A program made the translations under genes and the position numbers. This document shows, piece after piece, positions 13,601 to 28,600 of a DNA stretch of 64,000 bases. The stretch comes from Arenicola marina. Its lineage: Eukaryota; Annelida; Polychaeta; Arenicolidae. The number at the start of each line of letters is the position of its first letter. The stretch's first letter is position 1. The stretch covers positions 5,896,318-5,960,317 of the forward strand of contig OZ025265.1 in assembly GCA_964019135.1 (NCBI GenBank), given 5' to 3'. Under the pieces are notes generated by a model. That model was not told where the DNA came from. It did no database searches and saw only the letters and a list, made by a program, of their open reading frames with translations.

Positions 13601-16600
13601 ACCTGTGGGCAGTGCTTGTCAAGGTCGGTGACATCATGATCTACCTGTGGGCAGTGCTAGTCGAGGTCGGTGACATCATGACCTACCTGTGGGCAGTGCT
13701 TGTCGAGGTCGGTGACATCATGACCTACCTGTGGGCAGTGCTAGTCGAGGTCGGTGACATCATGACCTACCTGTGGGCAGTGCTAGTCGAGGTCGGTGAG
13801 ATCATGATCTACCTGTGGGAAGTGCTTGTCGAGGTCGGTGACATCATGACCTACCTGTGGGCAGTGCTAGTCGAGGTCGGTGAGATCATGACCTACCTGT
13901 GGGCAGTGCTAGTCGAGGTCGGTGAGATCATGATCTACCTGTGGGAAGTGCTTGTCGAGGTCGGTGACATCATGACCTACCTGTGGGCAGTGCTAGTCGA
14001 GGTCGGTGACATCATGATCTACCTGTGGGCAGTGCTAGTCGAGGTCGGTGACATCATGACCTACCTGTGGGCAGTGCTTGTCGAGGTCGGTGACATCATG
14101 ACCTACCTGTGGGCAGTGCTAGTCGAGGTCGGTGACATCATGACCTACCTGTGGGCAGTGCTAGTCGAGGTCGGTGAGATCATGATCTACCTGTGGGAAG
14201 TGCTTGTCGAGGTCGGTGACATCATGACCTACCTGTGGGCAGTGCTAGTCGAGGTCGGTGAGATCATGACCTACCTGTGGGCAGTGCTAGTCGAGGTCGG
14301 TGAGATCATGATCTACCTGTGGGAAGTGCTTGTCGAGGTCGGTGACATCATGACCTACCTGTGGGCAGTGCTAGTCGAGGTCGGTGAAATCATGACCTAC
14401 CTGTGGGCAGTGCTAGTCGAGGTCGGTGACATCATGACCTACCTGTGGGCAGTGCTTGTCAAGGTCGGTGACATCATGACCTACCTGTGGGCAGTGCTTG
14501 TCGAGGTCGGTGACATCATGACCTACCTGTGGGCAGTGCTAGTCGAGGTCGGTGAGATCATGACCTACCTGTGGGCAGTGCTAGTCGAGGTCGGTGACAT
14601 CATGACCTACCTGTGGGCAGTGCTTGTCAAGGTCGGTGACATCATGACCTACCTGTGGGCAGTGCTAGTCGAGGTCGGTGACATCATGACCTACCTGTGG
14701 GCAGTGCTTGTCAAGGTCGGTGACATCATGACCTACCTGCGGGCAGTGCTTGTCGAGGTCGGTGAGGTCCTGGGCCACGGTAGAAAGCAGCACCTCCTTC
14801 TGCAGGTGCCACAGGGTGGTGCTGTAGGTCTCCATGCCCTCCACGCGGTGGGGCTCCAGCAAGCGCACCTCACTGAAGACCTTCTCAGCCTGCCAAAAGC
14901 ACAACCACTCATCATCAGTATCATGGTCACCATCATGGTCACCATCATGGTCACCATCATGGTCACCATCATGGTCAATATCATGGTCACCATCATGGTC
15001 ACCATCATGGTCAATATTATGGTCAATATTATGGTCAATATCATGGTCAACATGATGGTCACCATCATGGTCAACATCATGGTCACCATCATGGTCACCA
15101 TCATGGTCAATATCATGGTGACTATCATGATCAAAATCATGGTCACCATCTTGGTCACCATCATGGTCACCTGAAAGTGTTGCGTCTAAAAATATTTCAA
15201 AGTGGACCAAAACTCACGCGCATAGACATCGAACGCGCGCCAGTTCGGAAAATATTGCAGACTACTCGAGTACCAATTGTTTGATACCCTCGCTACTCTA
15301 TGTTTACTACTGTCCAGCGCTATCTCCACGGTTTGGCATGGGTAGTGAACATCAAAGTATAGTGCTGTTCAAATGCTTCTTTCTATCGATGGAGAAATAT
15401 GCAGGTGAGGGGGAAGGTGTCAACAGTGAGCCCTCTCCCCCTCCCACCCCCTCAGGGGAAGTCACCTATCATCCGTCATTAACAATTACATCACATCCTC
15501 AATCACATCTGTGTTATCTACACACTGGGCCACCAGGACGGTCCTACCGTTTCCTAACTGATACCCTTATAACTAAGTTACGTACAGTTCACATGACATG
15601 CCCACGCACCTTTTGGTACTCTGCCATCTCAAAGTAAGCGCGACCGACTTGGCAGAGGACCCAGCCTGTGGTGTAGTGGTGGGGAGGGAGGTCTGCCAGC
15701 AGCTGGATGGCCTTGCTGCACTCGTAGTGTGCCAGGGCCACGTAGGCCCGTCCCAGGTCCTGCAGCAGAGCCATCAGCCCCTCTGTAGGCAAACAACACA
15801 TTCATATCAATACAGCAGCAGAGCCATCAGCCCCTCTGTAGGCAAACAACACTTTCACATCAATACAGCAGCAGGGCCATCAGCCCCTCTGTAGGCAAAC
15901 AACACTTTCACATCAGAACAGCAACAGGGCCCTCTCTAGGCAAACAACACATTCACATCAATACAGCAGCAGGGCCATCAGCCCCTCCGTAGGCAAACAA
16001 CACTTTCACATCAATACAGCAGCAGGGCCCTCTCTAGGCAAACAACACATTCACATCAATACAGCAGCAGGGCCATCAGCCCCTCCGTAGGCAAACAACA
16101 CTTTCACATCAATACAGCAGCAGGGCCCTCTCTAGGCAAACAACACATCCACATCAATACAGCAGCAGGGCCATCAGCCCCTCTGTAGGCCAACAACACA
16201 TTCACATCAATACAGCAACAGGGCCATCAGCCCCTCCGTAGGCAAAAAACACATTCACATCAATACAGCAACAAGGCCCTCAGCCCCTCTGTAGGCAAAC
16301 AACACATTCACATCAATACAGCAACAGGGCCATCAGCCCCTCCGTAGGCAAACAACACATTCACATCAATACAGCAACAGGGCCATCAGCCCCTCTGTAG
16401 GCCAACAACATATTCACATCAATACAGCAACAGGGCCATCAGCCCCTCTGTAGGCCAAATACATATTCACATCAATACAGCCACAGGGACAGCAGCACCT
16501 ATCTAGGCAAACAACACATTCACATCAATACAGCAACAAGGCCATCAGCCCCTCTGTAGGCCAACAACACATTCACATCAATACAGCAACAGGGCCATCA

Positions 16601-19600
16601 GCCCCTCTGTAGGCCAACAACACATTCACATCAATACAGCAACAAGGCCATCAGCCCCTTTGTAGGCAAACAACACATTCACATCAATACAGCAACAGGG
16701 CCATCAGCCCCTCTGTAGGCCAACAACATATTCACATCAATACAGCAACAGGGCCATCAGCCCCTCTGTAGGCAAACAACACATTCACATCAATACAGCA
16801 ACAGGGCCATCAGCCCCTCTGTAGGCAAACAACACATTCACATCAATACAGCAATAAGGCCATCAGCCCCTCTGTAGGCAAACAACACATTCACATCAAT
16901 ACAGCAACAGGGCCATCAGCCCCTCTGTAGGCAAACAACACATTCACATCAATACAGCAATAAGGCCATCAGCCCCTCTGTAGGCCAACAACATATTCAC
17001 ATCAATACAGCAATAAGGCCATCAGCCCCTCTGTAGGCAAACAACACATTCACATCAATACAGCAATAAGGCCATCAGCCCCTCTGTAGGCAAACAACAC
17101 ATTCACATCAATACAGCAATAAGGCCATCAGCCCCTCTGTAGGCAAACAACACATTCACATCAATACAGCAACAAGGCCATCAGCCCCTCTGTAGGCAAA
17201 CAACACATTCACATCAATACAGCAATAAGGCCATCAGCCCCTCTGTAGGCAAACAACACATTCACATCAATACAGCAATAAGGCCATCAGCCCCTCTGTA
17301 GGCAAACAACACATTCACATCAATACAGCAACAAGGCCATCAGCCCCTCTGTAGGCCAACAACACATTCACATCAATACAGCAATTAGGCCATCAGCCCC
17401 TCTGTAGGCCAACAACACATTCACATCAATACAGCAATAAGGCCATCAGCCCCTCTGTAGGCAAACAACACATTCACATCAATACAGCAATAAGGCCATC
17501 AGCCCCTCTGTAGGCAAACAACACATTCACATCAATACAGCAACAAGGCCATCAGCCCCTCTGTAGGCCAACAACATATTCACATCAATACAGCAATAAG
17601 GCCATCAGCCCCTCTGTAGGCCAACAACACATTCACATCAATACAGCAACAGGACCATCAGCCCCTCTGTAGGCAAACAACACATTCACATCAATACAGC
17701 AATAAAGCCATCAGCCCCTCTGTAGGCAAACAACACATTCACATCAATACAGCAAGGCCATCAGCCCCTCTGTAGGCCAACAACACATTCACATCAATAC
17801 AGCAACAGGGCCAACGACCCCTCTGTAGGCAAACAACACATTCACATCAATACAGCAACAGGGCCATCAGCCCCTCTGTAGGCAAACAACACATTCACAT
17901 CAATACAACAATAAGGCCATCAGCCCCTCTGCAGGCAAACAACACATTCACATCAATACAGCAACAAGGCCATCAGCCCCTCTGTAGGCCAACAACACAT
18001 TCACATCAATACAGCAGCAGGGCCAACGGCCCCTCTGTAGGCAAACAATACATTCACATCAATACAGCAACAGGGCCATCAGCCCCTCTGTAGGCAAACA
18101 ACACATTCACATCAATACAGCAACAGGGCCATCAGCCCCTCTGTAGGCCAACAACACATTCACATCAATACAGCAGCAGGGCCATCAGCCCCTCTGTAGG
18201 CCAACAACACATTCACATCAATACAGCAACAGGACCATCAGCCCCTCTGTAGGCAAACAACACATTCACATCAATACAGCAATAAGGCCATCAGCCCCTC
18301 TGTAGGCAAACAACACATTCACATCAATACAGCAAGGCCATCAGCCCCTCTGTAGGCCAACAACACATTCACATCAATACAGCAACAGGGCCAACGACCC
18401 CTCTGTAGGCAAACAACACATTCACATCAATACAGCAACAGGGCCATCAGCCCCTCTGTAGGCAAACAACACATTCACATCAATACAACAATAAGGCCAT
18501 CAGCCCCTCTGTAGGCAAACAACACATTCACATCAATACAGCAACAAGGCCATCAGCCCCTCTGTAGGCCAACAACACATTCACATCAATACAGCAGCAG
18601 GGCCAACGGCCCCTCTGTAGGCAAACAATACATTCACATCAATACAGCAACAGGGCCATCAGCCCCTCTGTAGGCAAACAACACATTCACATCAATACAG
18701 CAACAGGGCCATCAGCCCCTCTGTAGGCCAACAACACATTCACATCAATACAGCAGCAGGGCCATCAGCCCCTCTGTAGGCAAACAACACATTCACATCA
18801 ATACAGCAACAGGGCAATCAGCCCCTCTGTAGGCAATCAGCACATTTAAAAATGATCTAACCATCCATGAAGCGAGGTTGAATTAAACATGGTGCGCATG
18901 TTGGGGCCAGCGTTAAAACACGGGGCTACATTTCGCGCATGGATAACGAATAACTAACAGAGACTAACTAAGTTGAGTTCCCTATTATACTGTCGTCACT
19001 GGCACCATGCTAGTTAATTACCCAGAGTGGGTGCTGCTTGCTATCCAGGCAATAATTAATGTGAAAAAAAACCACAAAAAATAATGGGCTATTTAAAGGT
19101 AATATCATATAAGCTTACCTACATACACGTTCAACATAATCAAACATTCAGGATTAGAAGTTACGAGACTTCTGACTGGTTATTTATCTAGAGCGTTCAT
19201 AAGATAAAAAGATGTTGAGATAAATATTTATTGACAAGACAAATGGATTCCACTCCACAAGGTACCGACCTGCCGACTGTTTCTGCATCTGTGCCACGTG
19301 CAGCGCCTGCGCGCTGACCGAGGCGGCCAGCGCGACCTTGGGCTCCATGACCCCGCCAAGGTCATTGGCCTTGTTCATCTCGTTCATCTCCTGCTGAGTC
19401 TTCGCCGTCTTACATTTGGATTTCTTGGCTGGCGCTTTCGGACTTGAAAACTTCTTTTGGCTCTGACTTTTGTTATTTTCCTGCAAAAGAGCAACGCAAT
19501 AAACGTCCATTGACGTCGGAGAAATACAACTGAATGTCAAAATTCATCAAAGCAATGAAAATAACGTTTTAAAGAAACAAAAAAAATTAAGTTTTAATGC

Positions 19601-22600
19601 TAAATTCAATACAATGTGAACGCTGTACCGGTGCTATTTTACCATTTCGCAATTACGAAACAATGAGTTTAAATGATATCGATATTCTGTTGATAATACG
19701 TATCATAAAGGTCACTCACAAAACATATAGAGGCAGCACAGCAAATTTCAGGTGACAAAGACAAAGAATATTACCTTTACTGAACTACTACTCGCGCTAA
19801 ATAGCCTGGAACTTCTTCTGAGACCAGCTACATTTCCGCCCGGTATACTGAAAGTAACAAATACATGAAACAATACAATGACAGCTTAAACGTAACACGA
19901 TTCAGTAACATTTTATATTCGTGGCTGGGACCAAAGGTCAACATTACACAGAGTTAAACAAGGCCGCGCATATGATGAGGGATAGTTGTTACATGGCACT
20001 TTGCAGGCTAGACCTTCTGACACATATAAAACCACCGGAGCCCCGAATACCGGGTTCGGGAGGGTGTGTTGGTTGGTTGGTTTGAGAAAGACATGTTGAC
20101 CTGATGATATGATATGAAATATGACCTGCATGGGAAACATCAGGGGTGGCACAGAGCCATATATCTCAGGGGGAGAAGGAAATGAGATCTTTATCCTGCG
20201 CGACCATGGAGTCATAGAGCGGGGCGCGAACCCAGGAACAGCGGCATGACGGCTGGTCTGACAGAGCTCAGTGCACTGAGCCAAGAATACCTAGACTGCG
20301 GCACGACGGCTGGTCTGACAGAGCTCAGTGCACTGAGCCAAGGATACCTAGACTGCGGCACGACGGCTGGTCTGACAGAGCTCAGTGCACTGAGCCAAGC
20401 ATACATAGACTGCGGCACGACGGCTGGTCTGACAGAGCTCAGTGCACTGAGCCAAGAATACCTAGACTGCGGCACGACGGCTGGTCTGACAGAGCTCAGT
20501 GCACTGAGCCAAGAATACCTAGACTGCGGCACGACGGCTGGTCTGACAGAGCTCAGTGCACTGAGCCACGAATACCCAGACTGCGGCACGACGGCTGGTC
20601 TGACAGAGCTCAGTGCACTGAGCCAAGGATACATAGACTGCGGCATGACGGCTGGTCTGACAGAGCTCAGTGCACTGAGCCAAGGATACATAGACTGCGG
20701 CACGACGGCTGGTCTGACAGAGCTCAGTGCACTGAGCCAAGGATACATAGACTGCGGCACGACGGCTGGTCTGACAGAGCTCAGTGCACTGAGCCACGAA
20801 TACCCAGACTGCGGCACGACGGCTGGTCTGACAGAGCTCAGTGCACTGAGCCACGAATACCTAGACTGCGGCACGACGGCTGGTCTGACAGAGCTCAGTG
20901 CACTGAGCCAAGAATACATAGACTGCGGCACGACGGCTGGTCTGACAGAGCTCAGTGCACTGAGCCAAGGATACATAGACTCCTGCACGACGGCTGGTCT
21001 GACAGAGCTCAGTGCACTGAGCCAAGAATACATAGACTGCGGCACGACGGCTGGTCTGACAGAGCTCAGTGCACTGAGCCAAGGATACATAGACTCCTGC
21101 ACGACGGCTGGTCTGACAGAGCTCAGTGCACTGAGCCAAGAATACATAGACTGCGGCACGACGGCTGGTCTGACAGAGCTCATTGCACTGAGCCACGAAT
21201 ACCTAGACTGCGGCAAGACGGCTGGTCTGACAGAGCTCAGTGCACTGAGCCAAGCATACATAGACTGCGGCACGACGGCTGGTCTGACAGAGCTCAGTGC
21301 ACTGAGCCAAGAATACCTAGACTGCGGCAAGACGGCTGGTCTGACAGAGCTCAGTGCACTGAGCCAAGAATACCTGGACTGCGGCACGACGGCTGGTCTG
21401 ACAGAGCTCAGTGCACTGAGCCAAGAATACCTGGACTGCGGCACGACGGCTGGTCTGACAGAGCTCAGTGCACTGAGCCAAGAATACCTAGACTGCGGCA
21501 CGACGGCTGGTCTGACAGAGCTCAGTGCACTGAGCCAAGCATACATAGACTGCGGCACGACGGCTGGTCTCACAGAGCTCATTGCACTGAGCCACGAATA
21601 CCTAGACTGCGGCAAGACGGCTGGTCTGACAGAGCTCAGTGCACTGAGCCAAGAATACCCAGACTGCGGCACGACGGCTGGTCTGACAGAGCTCAGTGCA
21701 CTGAGCCAAGAATACCTGGACTGCGGCACGACGGCTGGTCTGACAGAGCTCAGTGCACTGAGCCAAGAATACCTAGACTGCGGCACGACGGCTGGTCTGA
21801 CAGAGCTCAGTGCACTGAGCCAAGCATACATAGACTGCGGCACGACGGCTGGTCTCACAGAGCTCATTGCACTGAGCCACGAATACCTAGACTGCGGGAA
21901 GACGGCTGGTCTGACAGAGCTCAGTGCACTGAGCCAAGAATACCCAGACTGCGGCACGACGGCTGGTCTGACAGAGCTCAGTGCACTGAGCCAAGAATAC
22001 ATAGACTGCGGCATGACGGCTGGTCTGACAGAGCTCAGTGCACTGAGCCAAGAATACATAGACTGCGGCACGACGGCTGGTCTGACAGAGCTCATTGCAC
22101 TGAGCCAAGAATACCCAGACTGCGGCAAGACGGCTGGTCTGACAGAGCTCAGTGCACTGAGCCAAGAATACCCAGACTGCGGCACGACGGCTGGTCTGAC
22201 AGAGCTCATTGCACTGAGCCACGAATACCTAGACTGCGGCAAGACGGCTGGTCTGACAGAGCTCAGTGCACTGAGCCAAGAATACCCAGACTGCGGCACG
22301 ACGGCTGGTCTGACAGAGCTCAGTGCACTGAGCCAAGAATACATAGACTGCGGCATGACGGCTGGTCTGACAGAGCTCATTGCACTGAGCCACGAATACC
22401 TAGACTGCGGCAAGACGGCTGGTCTGACAGAGCTCAGTGCACTGAGCCAAGAATACCTAGACTGCGGCATGACGGCTGGTCTGACAGAGCTCAGTGCACT
22501 GAGCCAAGCATACATAGACTGCGGCACGACGGCTGGTCTGACAGAGCTCATTGCACTGAGCCAAGAATACCTAGACTGCGGCAAGACGGCTGGTCTGACA

Positions 22601-25600
22601 GAGCTCATTGCACTGAGCCAAGGATACCTAGACTGCGGCACGACGGCTGGTCTGACAGAGCTCAGTGCACTCAGCCAAGAATACCTAGACTGCGGCACGA
22701 CGGCTGGTCTGACAGAGCTCAGTGCACTGAGCCAAGAATACCTAGACTGCGGCACGACGGCTGGTCTGACAGAGCTCAGTGCACTGAGCCAAGAATACCT
22801 AGACTGCGGCACGACGGCTGGTCTGACAGAGCTCAGTGCACTGAGCCAAGAATACCTAGACTGCGGCACGACGGCTGGTCTGACAGAGCTCAGTGCACTG
22901 AGCCAAGAATACCTAGACTGCGGCACGACGGCTGGTCTGACAGAGCTCAGTGCACTGAGCCAAGAATACCTAGACTGCGGCACGACGGCTGGTCTGACAG
23001 AGCTCAGTGCACTGAGCCAAGAATACCTAGACTGCGGCAAGACGGCTGGTCTGACAGAGCTCAGTGCACTGAGCCACGAATACCTAGACTGCGGCAAGAC
23101 GGCTGGTCTGACAGAGCTCAGTGCACTGAGCCAAGAATACCCAGACTGCGGCACGACGGCTGGTCTGACAGAGCTCAGTGCACTGAGCCAAGAATACATA
23201 GACTGCGGCATGACGGCTGGTCTGACAGAGCTCAGTGCACTGAGCCAAGCATACATAGACTGCGGCACGACGGCTGGTCTGACAGAGCTCATTGCACTGA
23301 GCCAAGAATACCTAGACTGCGGCAAGACGGCTGGTCTGACAGAGCTCAGTGCACTGAGCCAAGAATACCCAGACTGCGGCACGACGGCTGGTCTGACAGC
23401 TCATTGCACTGAGCCACGAATACCTAGACTGCGGCACGACGGCTGGTCTGACAGAGCTCAGTGCACTGAGCCAAGAATACCTAGACTGCGGCATGACGGC
23501 TGGTCTGACAGAGCTCAGTGCACTGAGCCAAGAATACCCAGACTGCGGCACGACGGCTGGTCTGACAGAGCTCATTGCACTGAGCCAAGAATACCTAGAC
23601 TGCGGCACGACGGCTGGTCTGACAGAGCTCAGTGCACTGAGCCAAGAATACCTAGACTGCGGCATGACGGCTGGTCTGACAGAGCTCTGCACTGAGCCAA
23701 GAATACCCAGACTGCGGCACGACGGCTGGTCTGACAGAGCTCAGTGCACTGAGCCAAGAATACCCAGACTGCGGCACGACGGCTGGTCTGACAGAGCTCA
23801 GTGCACTGAGCCAAGAATACCTAGACTGCGGCATGACGGCTGGTCTGACAGAGCTCATTGCACTGAGCCACGAATACCTAGACTGCGGCAAGACGGCTGG
23901 TCTGACAGAGCTCAGTGCACTGAGCCAAGAATACCCAGACTGCGGCACGACGGCTGGTCTGACAGAGCTCAGTGCACTGAGCCAAGAATACCTAGACTGC
24001 GGCATGACGGCTGGTCTGACAGAGCTCATTGCACTGAGCCACGAATACCTAGACTGCGGCAAGACGGCTGGTCTGACAGAGCTCAGTGCACTCAGCCAAG
24101 AATACCCAGACTGCGGCACGACGGCTGGTCTGACAGAGCTCAGTGCACTGAGCCAAGAATACCTAGACTGCGGCATGACTGCTGGTCTGACAGAGCTCAG
24201 TGCACTGAGCCAAGCATACATAGACTGCGGCACGACGGCTGGTCTGACAGAGCTCATTGCACTGAGCCAAGAATACCTAGACTGCGGCAAGACGGCTGGT
24301 CTGACAGAGCTCATTGCACTGAGCCAAGAATACATAGACTGCGGCAAGACGGCTGGTCTGACAGAGGTTAGTGCACTGAACCAAGAATACCTAGACTGCG
24401 GCACGACGGCTGGTCTGACAGAGGTTAGTGCACTGAACCAAGAATACCTAGACTGCGGCACGACGGCTGGTCTGACAGAGCTCAGTGCACTGAGCCAAGA
24501 ATACCTAGACTGCGGCCCGACGGCTGGTCTGACAGAGCTCATTGCACTGAGCCACGAATACCTAGACTGCGGCAAGACGGCTGGTCTGACAGAGCTCAGT
24601 GCACTGAGCCAAGAATACCCAGACTGCGGCACGACGGCTGGTCTGACAGAGCTCAGTGCACTGAGCCAAGAATACCTAGACTGCGGCATGACGGCTGGTC
24701 TGACAGAGCTCAGTGCACTGAGCCAAGCATACATAGACTGCGGCACGACGGCTGGTCTGACAGAGCTCATTGCATTGAGCCAAGAATACATAGACTGCGG
24801 CAAGACGGCTGGTCTGACAGAGCTCATTGCACTGAGCCAAGGATACATAGACTGCGGCACGACGGCTGGTCTGACAGAGGTTAGTGCACTCAGCCAAGAA
24901 TACATAGACTGCGGCACGACGGCTGGTCTGACAGAGCTCAGTGCACTGAGCCAAGCATACCTAGACTGCGGCACGACGGCTGGTCTGACAGAGCTCAGTG
25001 CACTGAGCCAAGAATACCCAGACTGCGGCACGACGGCTGGTCTGACAGAGCTCAGTGCACTGAGCCAAGAATACCTAGACTGCGGCACGACGGCTGGTCT
25101 GACAGAGCTCAGTGCACTGAGCCAAGAATACATAGACTGCGGCACGACGGCTGGTCTGACAGAGCTCAGTGCACTGAGCCAAGAATACCCAGACTGCGGC
25201 ACGACGGCTGGTCTGACAGAGCTCAGTGCACTGAGCCAAGAATACCTAGACTGCGGCACGACGGCTGGTCTGACAGAGCTCAGTGCACTGAGCCAGGAAT
25301 ACATAGACTGCGGCACGACGGCTGGTCTGACAGAGCTCAGTGCCCTGAGCCAAGGATACATAGACTGCGGCACGACGGCTGGTCTGACAGAGCTCATTGC
25401 ACTGAGCCAAGGATACATAGACTGCGGCACGACGGCTGGTCAGACAGAGGTTAGTGCACTCAGCCAAGAATACATAGACTGCGGCACGACGGCTGGTCTG
25501 ACAGAGCTCAGTGCACTGAGCCAAGAATACCTAGACTGCGGCACGACGGCTGGTCTGACAGAGCTCAGTGCACTGAGCCAAGAATACCTAGACTGCGGCA

Positions 25601-28600
25601 CGACGGCTGGTCTGACAGAGCTCAGTGCACTGAGCCAAGAATACGTAGACTGCGGCACGACGGCTGGTCTGACAGAGCTCAGTGCACTGAGCCAAGCATA
25701 CCTAGACTGCGGCACGACGGCTGGTCTGACAGAGCTCAGTGCACTGAGCCAAGAATACCTAGACTGCGGCACGACGGCTGGTCTGACAGAGCTCAGTGCA
25801 CTGAGCCAAGAATACATAGACTGCGGCACGACGGCTGGTCTGACAGAGCTCATTGCATTGAGCCAAGAATACCTAGACTGCGGCACGACGGCTGGTCTGA
25901 CAGAGCTCATTGCACTGAGCCAAGAATACCCAGACTGCGGCACGACGGCTGGTCTGACAGAGCTCAGTGCACTGAGCCAAGAATACCTAGACTGCGGCAC
26001 GACGGCTGGTCTGACAGAGCTCATTGCACTGAGCCAAGAACACCCAGACTGCGGCACGACGGCTGGTCTGACAGAGCTCAGTCCACTGAGCCAAGAATAC
26101 ATAGACTGCGGCACGACGGCTGGTCTCACAGAGCTCATTGCACTGAGCCAAGAACACCCAGACTGCGGCACGACGGCTGGTCTGACAGAGCTCATTGCAC
26201 TGAGCCAAGAATACATAGACTGCGGCACGACGGCTGGTCTGACAGAGCTCATTGCACTGAGCCAAGAATACCCAGACTGCGGCACGACGGCTGGTCTGAC
26301 AGAGCTCAGTGCACTGAGCCAAGAATACCTAGACTGCGGCACGACGGCTGGTCTGACAGAGCTCAGTCCACTGAGCCAAGAATACATAGACTGCGGGACG
26401 ACGGCTGGTCTGACAGAGCTCAGTGCACTGAGCCAAGAATACATAGACTGCGGCACGACGGCTGGTCTGACAGAGCTCATTGCACTGAGCCAAGAATACC
26501 CAGACTGCGGCACGACGGCTGGTCTGACAGAGCTCAGTGCACTGAGCCAAGGATACATAGACTGCGGCACGACGGCTGGTCTGACAGAGGTTAGTGCACT
26601 GAGCCAAGAATACCTAGACTGCGGCACGACGGCTGGTCTGACAGAGCTCAGTGCACTGAGCCAAGAATACCTAGACTGCGGCACGACGGCTGGTCTGACA
26701 GAGCTCAGTGCACTGAGCCAAGAATACCTAGACTGCGGCACGACGGCTGGTCTGACAGAGCTCAGTGCACTGAGCCAAGAATACCTAGACTGCGGCACGA
26801 CGGCTGGTCTGACAGAGCTCAGTGCACTGAGCCAAGAATACCTAGACTGCAGCACGACGGCTGGTCTGACAGAGCTCAGTGCACTGAGCCAAGCATACAT
26901 AGACTGCGGCACGACGGCTGGTCGGACAGAGGTTAGTGCACTGAGCCAAGAATACCTAGACTGCGGCACGACGGCTGGTCTGACAGAGCTCAGTGCACAG
27001 AGCCAAGAATACCTAGACTGCGGCACGACGGCTGGTCTGACAGAGCTCAGTGCACTGAGCCAAAAATACCTAGACTGCGGCACGACGGCTGGTCTGACAG
27101 AGCTCAGTGCACTGAGCCAAGAATACCTAGACTGCGGCACGACGGCTGGTCTGACAGAGCTCAGTGCACTGAGCCAAGAATACCTAGACTGCGGCACGAC
27201 GGCTGGTCTCACAGAGCTCATTGCACTGAGCCACGAATACCTAGACTGCGGCAAGACGGCTGGTCTGACAGAGCTCAGTGCACTGAGCCAAGAATACCCA
27301 GACTGCGGCACGACGGCTGGTCTGACAGAGCTCAGTGCACTGAGCCAAGAATACATAGACTGCGGCATGACGGCTGGTCTGACAGAGCTCAGTGCACTGA
27401 GCCAAGCATACATAGACTGCGGCACGACGGCTGGTCTGACAGAGCTCATTGCACTGAGCCAAGAATACCTAGACTGCGGCACGACGGCTGGTCTGACAGA
27501 GCTCAGTGCACTGAGCCAAGCATACCCAGACTGCGGCACGACGGCTGGTCTGACAGCTCATTGCACTGAGCCACGAATACTTAGACTGCGGCAAGACGGC
27601 TGGTCTGACAGAGCTCAGTGCACTGAGCCAAGAATACCCAGACTGCGGCACGACGGCTGGTCTGACAGAGCTCAGTGCACTGAGCCAAGAATACCTAGAC
27701 TGCGGCATGACGGCTGGTCTGACAGAGCTCATTGCACTGAGCCACGAACACCTAGACTGCGGCAAGACGGCTGGTCTGACAGAGCTCAGTGCACTGAGCC
27801 AAGAATACATAGACTGCGGCACGACGGCTGGTCTGACAGAGCTCAGTGCACTGAGCCAAGAATACATAGACTGCGGCACGACGGCTGGTCTGACAGAGGT
27901 TAGTGCACTGAACCAAGAATACCTAGACTGCGGCACGACGGCTGGTCTGACAGAGGTTAGTGCACTGAACCAAGAATACCTAGACTGCGGCACGACGGCT
28001 GGTCTGACAGAGCTCAGTGCACTGAGCCAAGAATACCTAGACTGCGGCACGACGGCTGGTCTGACAGAGCTCATTGCACTGAGCCACGAATACCTAGACT
28101 GCGGCAAGACGGCTGGTCTGACAGAGCTCAGTGCACTGAGCCAAGAATACCCAGACTGCGGCACGACGGCTGGTCTGACAGAGCTCAGTGCACTGAGCCA
28201 AGAATACCTAGACTGCGGCATGACGGCTGGTCTGACAGAGCTCAGTGCACTGAGCCAAGCATACATAGACGGCGGCACGACGGCTGGTCTGACAGAGCTC
28301 ATTGCATTGAGCCAAGAATACATAGACTGCGGCAAGACGGCTGGTCTGACAGAGCTCATTGCACTGAGCCAAGGATACATAGACTGCGGCACGACGGCTG
28401 GTCTGACAGAGGTTAGTGCACTCAGCCAAGAATACATAGACTGCGGCACGACGGCTGGTCTGACAGAGCTCAGTGCACTGAGCCAAGCATACCTAGACTG
28501 CGGCACGACGGCTGGTCTGACAGAGCTCAGTGCACTGAGCCAAGAATACCCAGACTGCGGCACGACGGCTGGTCTGACAGAGCTCAGTGCACTGAGCCAA

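Noticed and set aside
12973..15174. 733-codon plus-strand frame with membrane-like repeats
   Set aside because: It covers the antisense of exon 12, its donor array and the 12-bp repeat; the apparent hydrophobic repeats are antisense reading of exon-end copies.
14665..15210. Asp-His-Asp-Gly repeat protein on the minus strand
   Set aside because: Intronic 12-bp repeat read into exon 12; the acceptor TTGGCAG at 14890 separates it from coding sequence.
15783..18846. CRISPR-like array with a 53-bp period
   Set aside because: There are no unique spacers between repeats; the whole unit is repeated and matches an exon acceptor in an animal gene.
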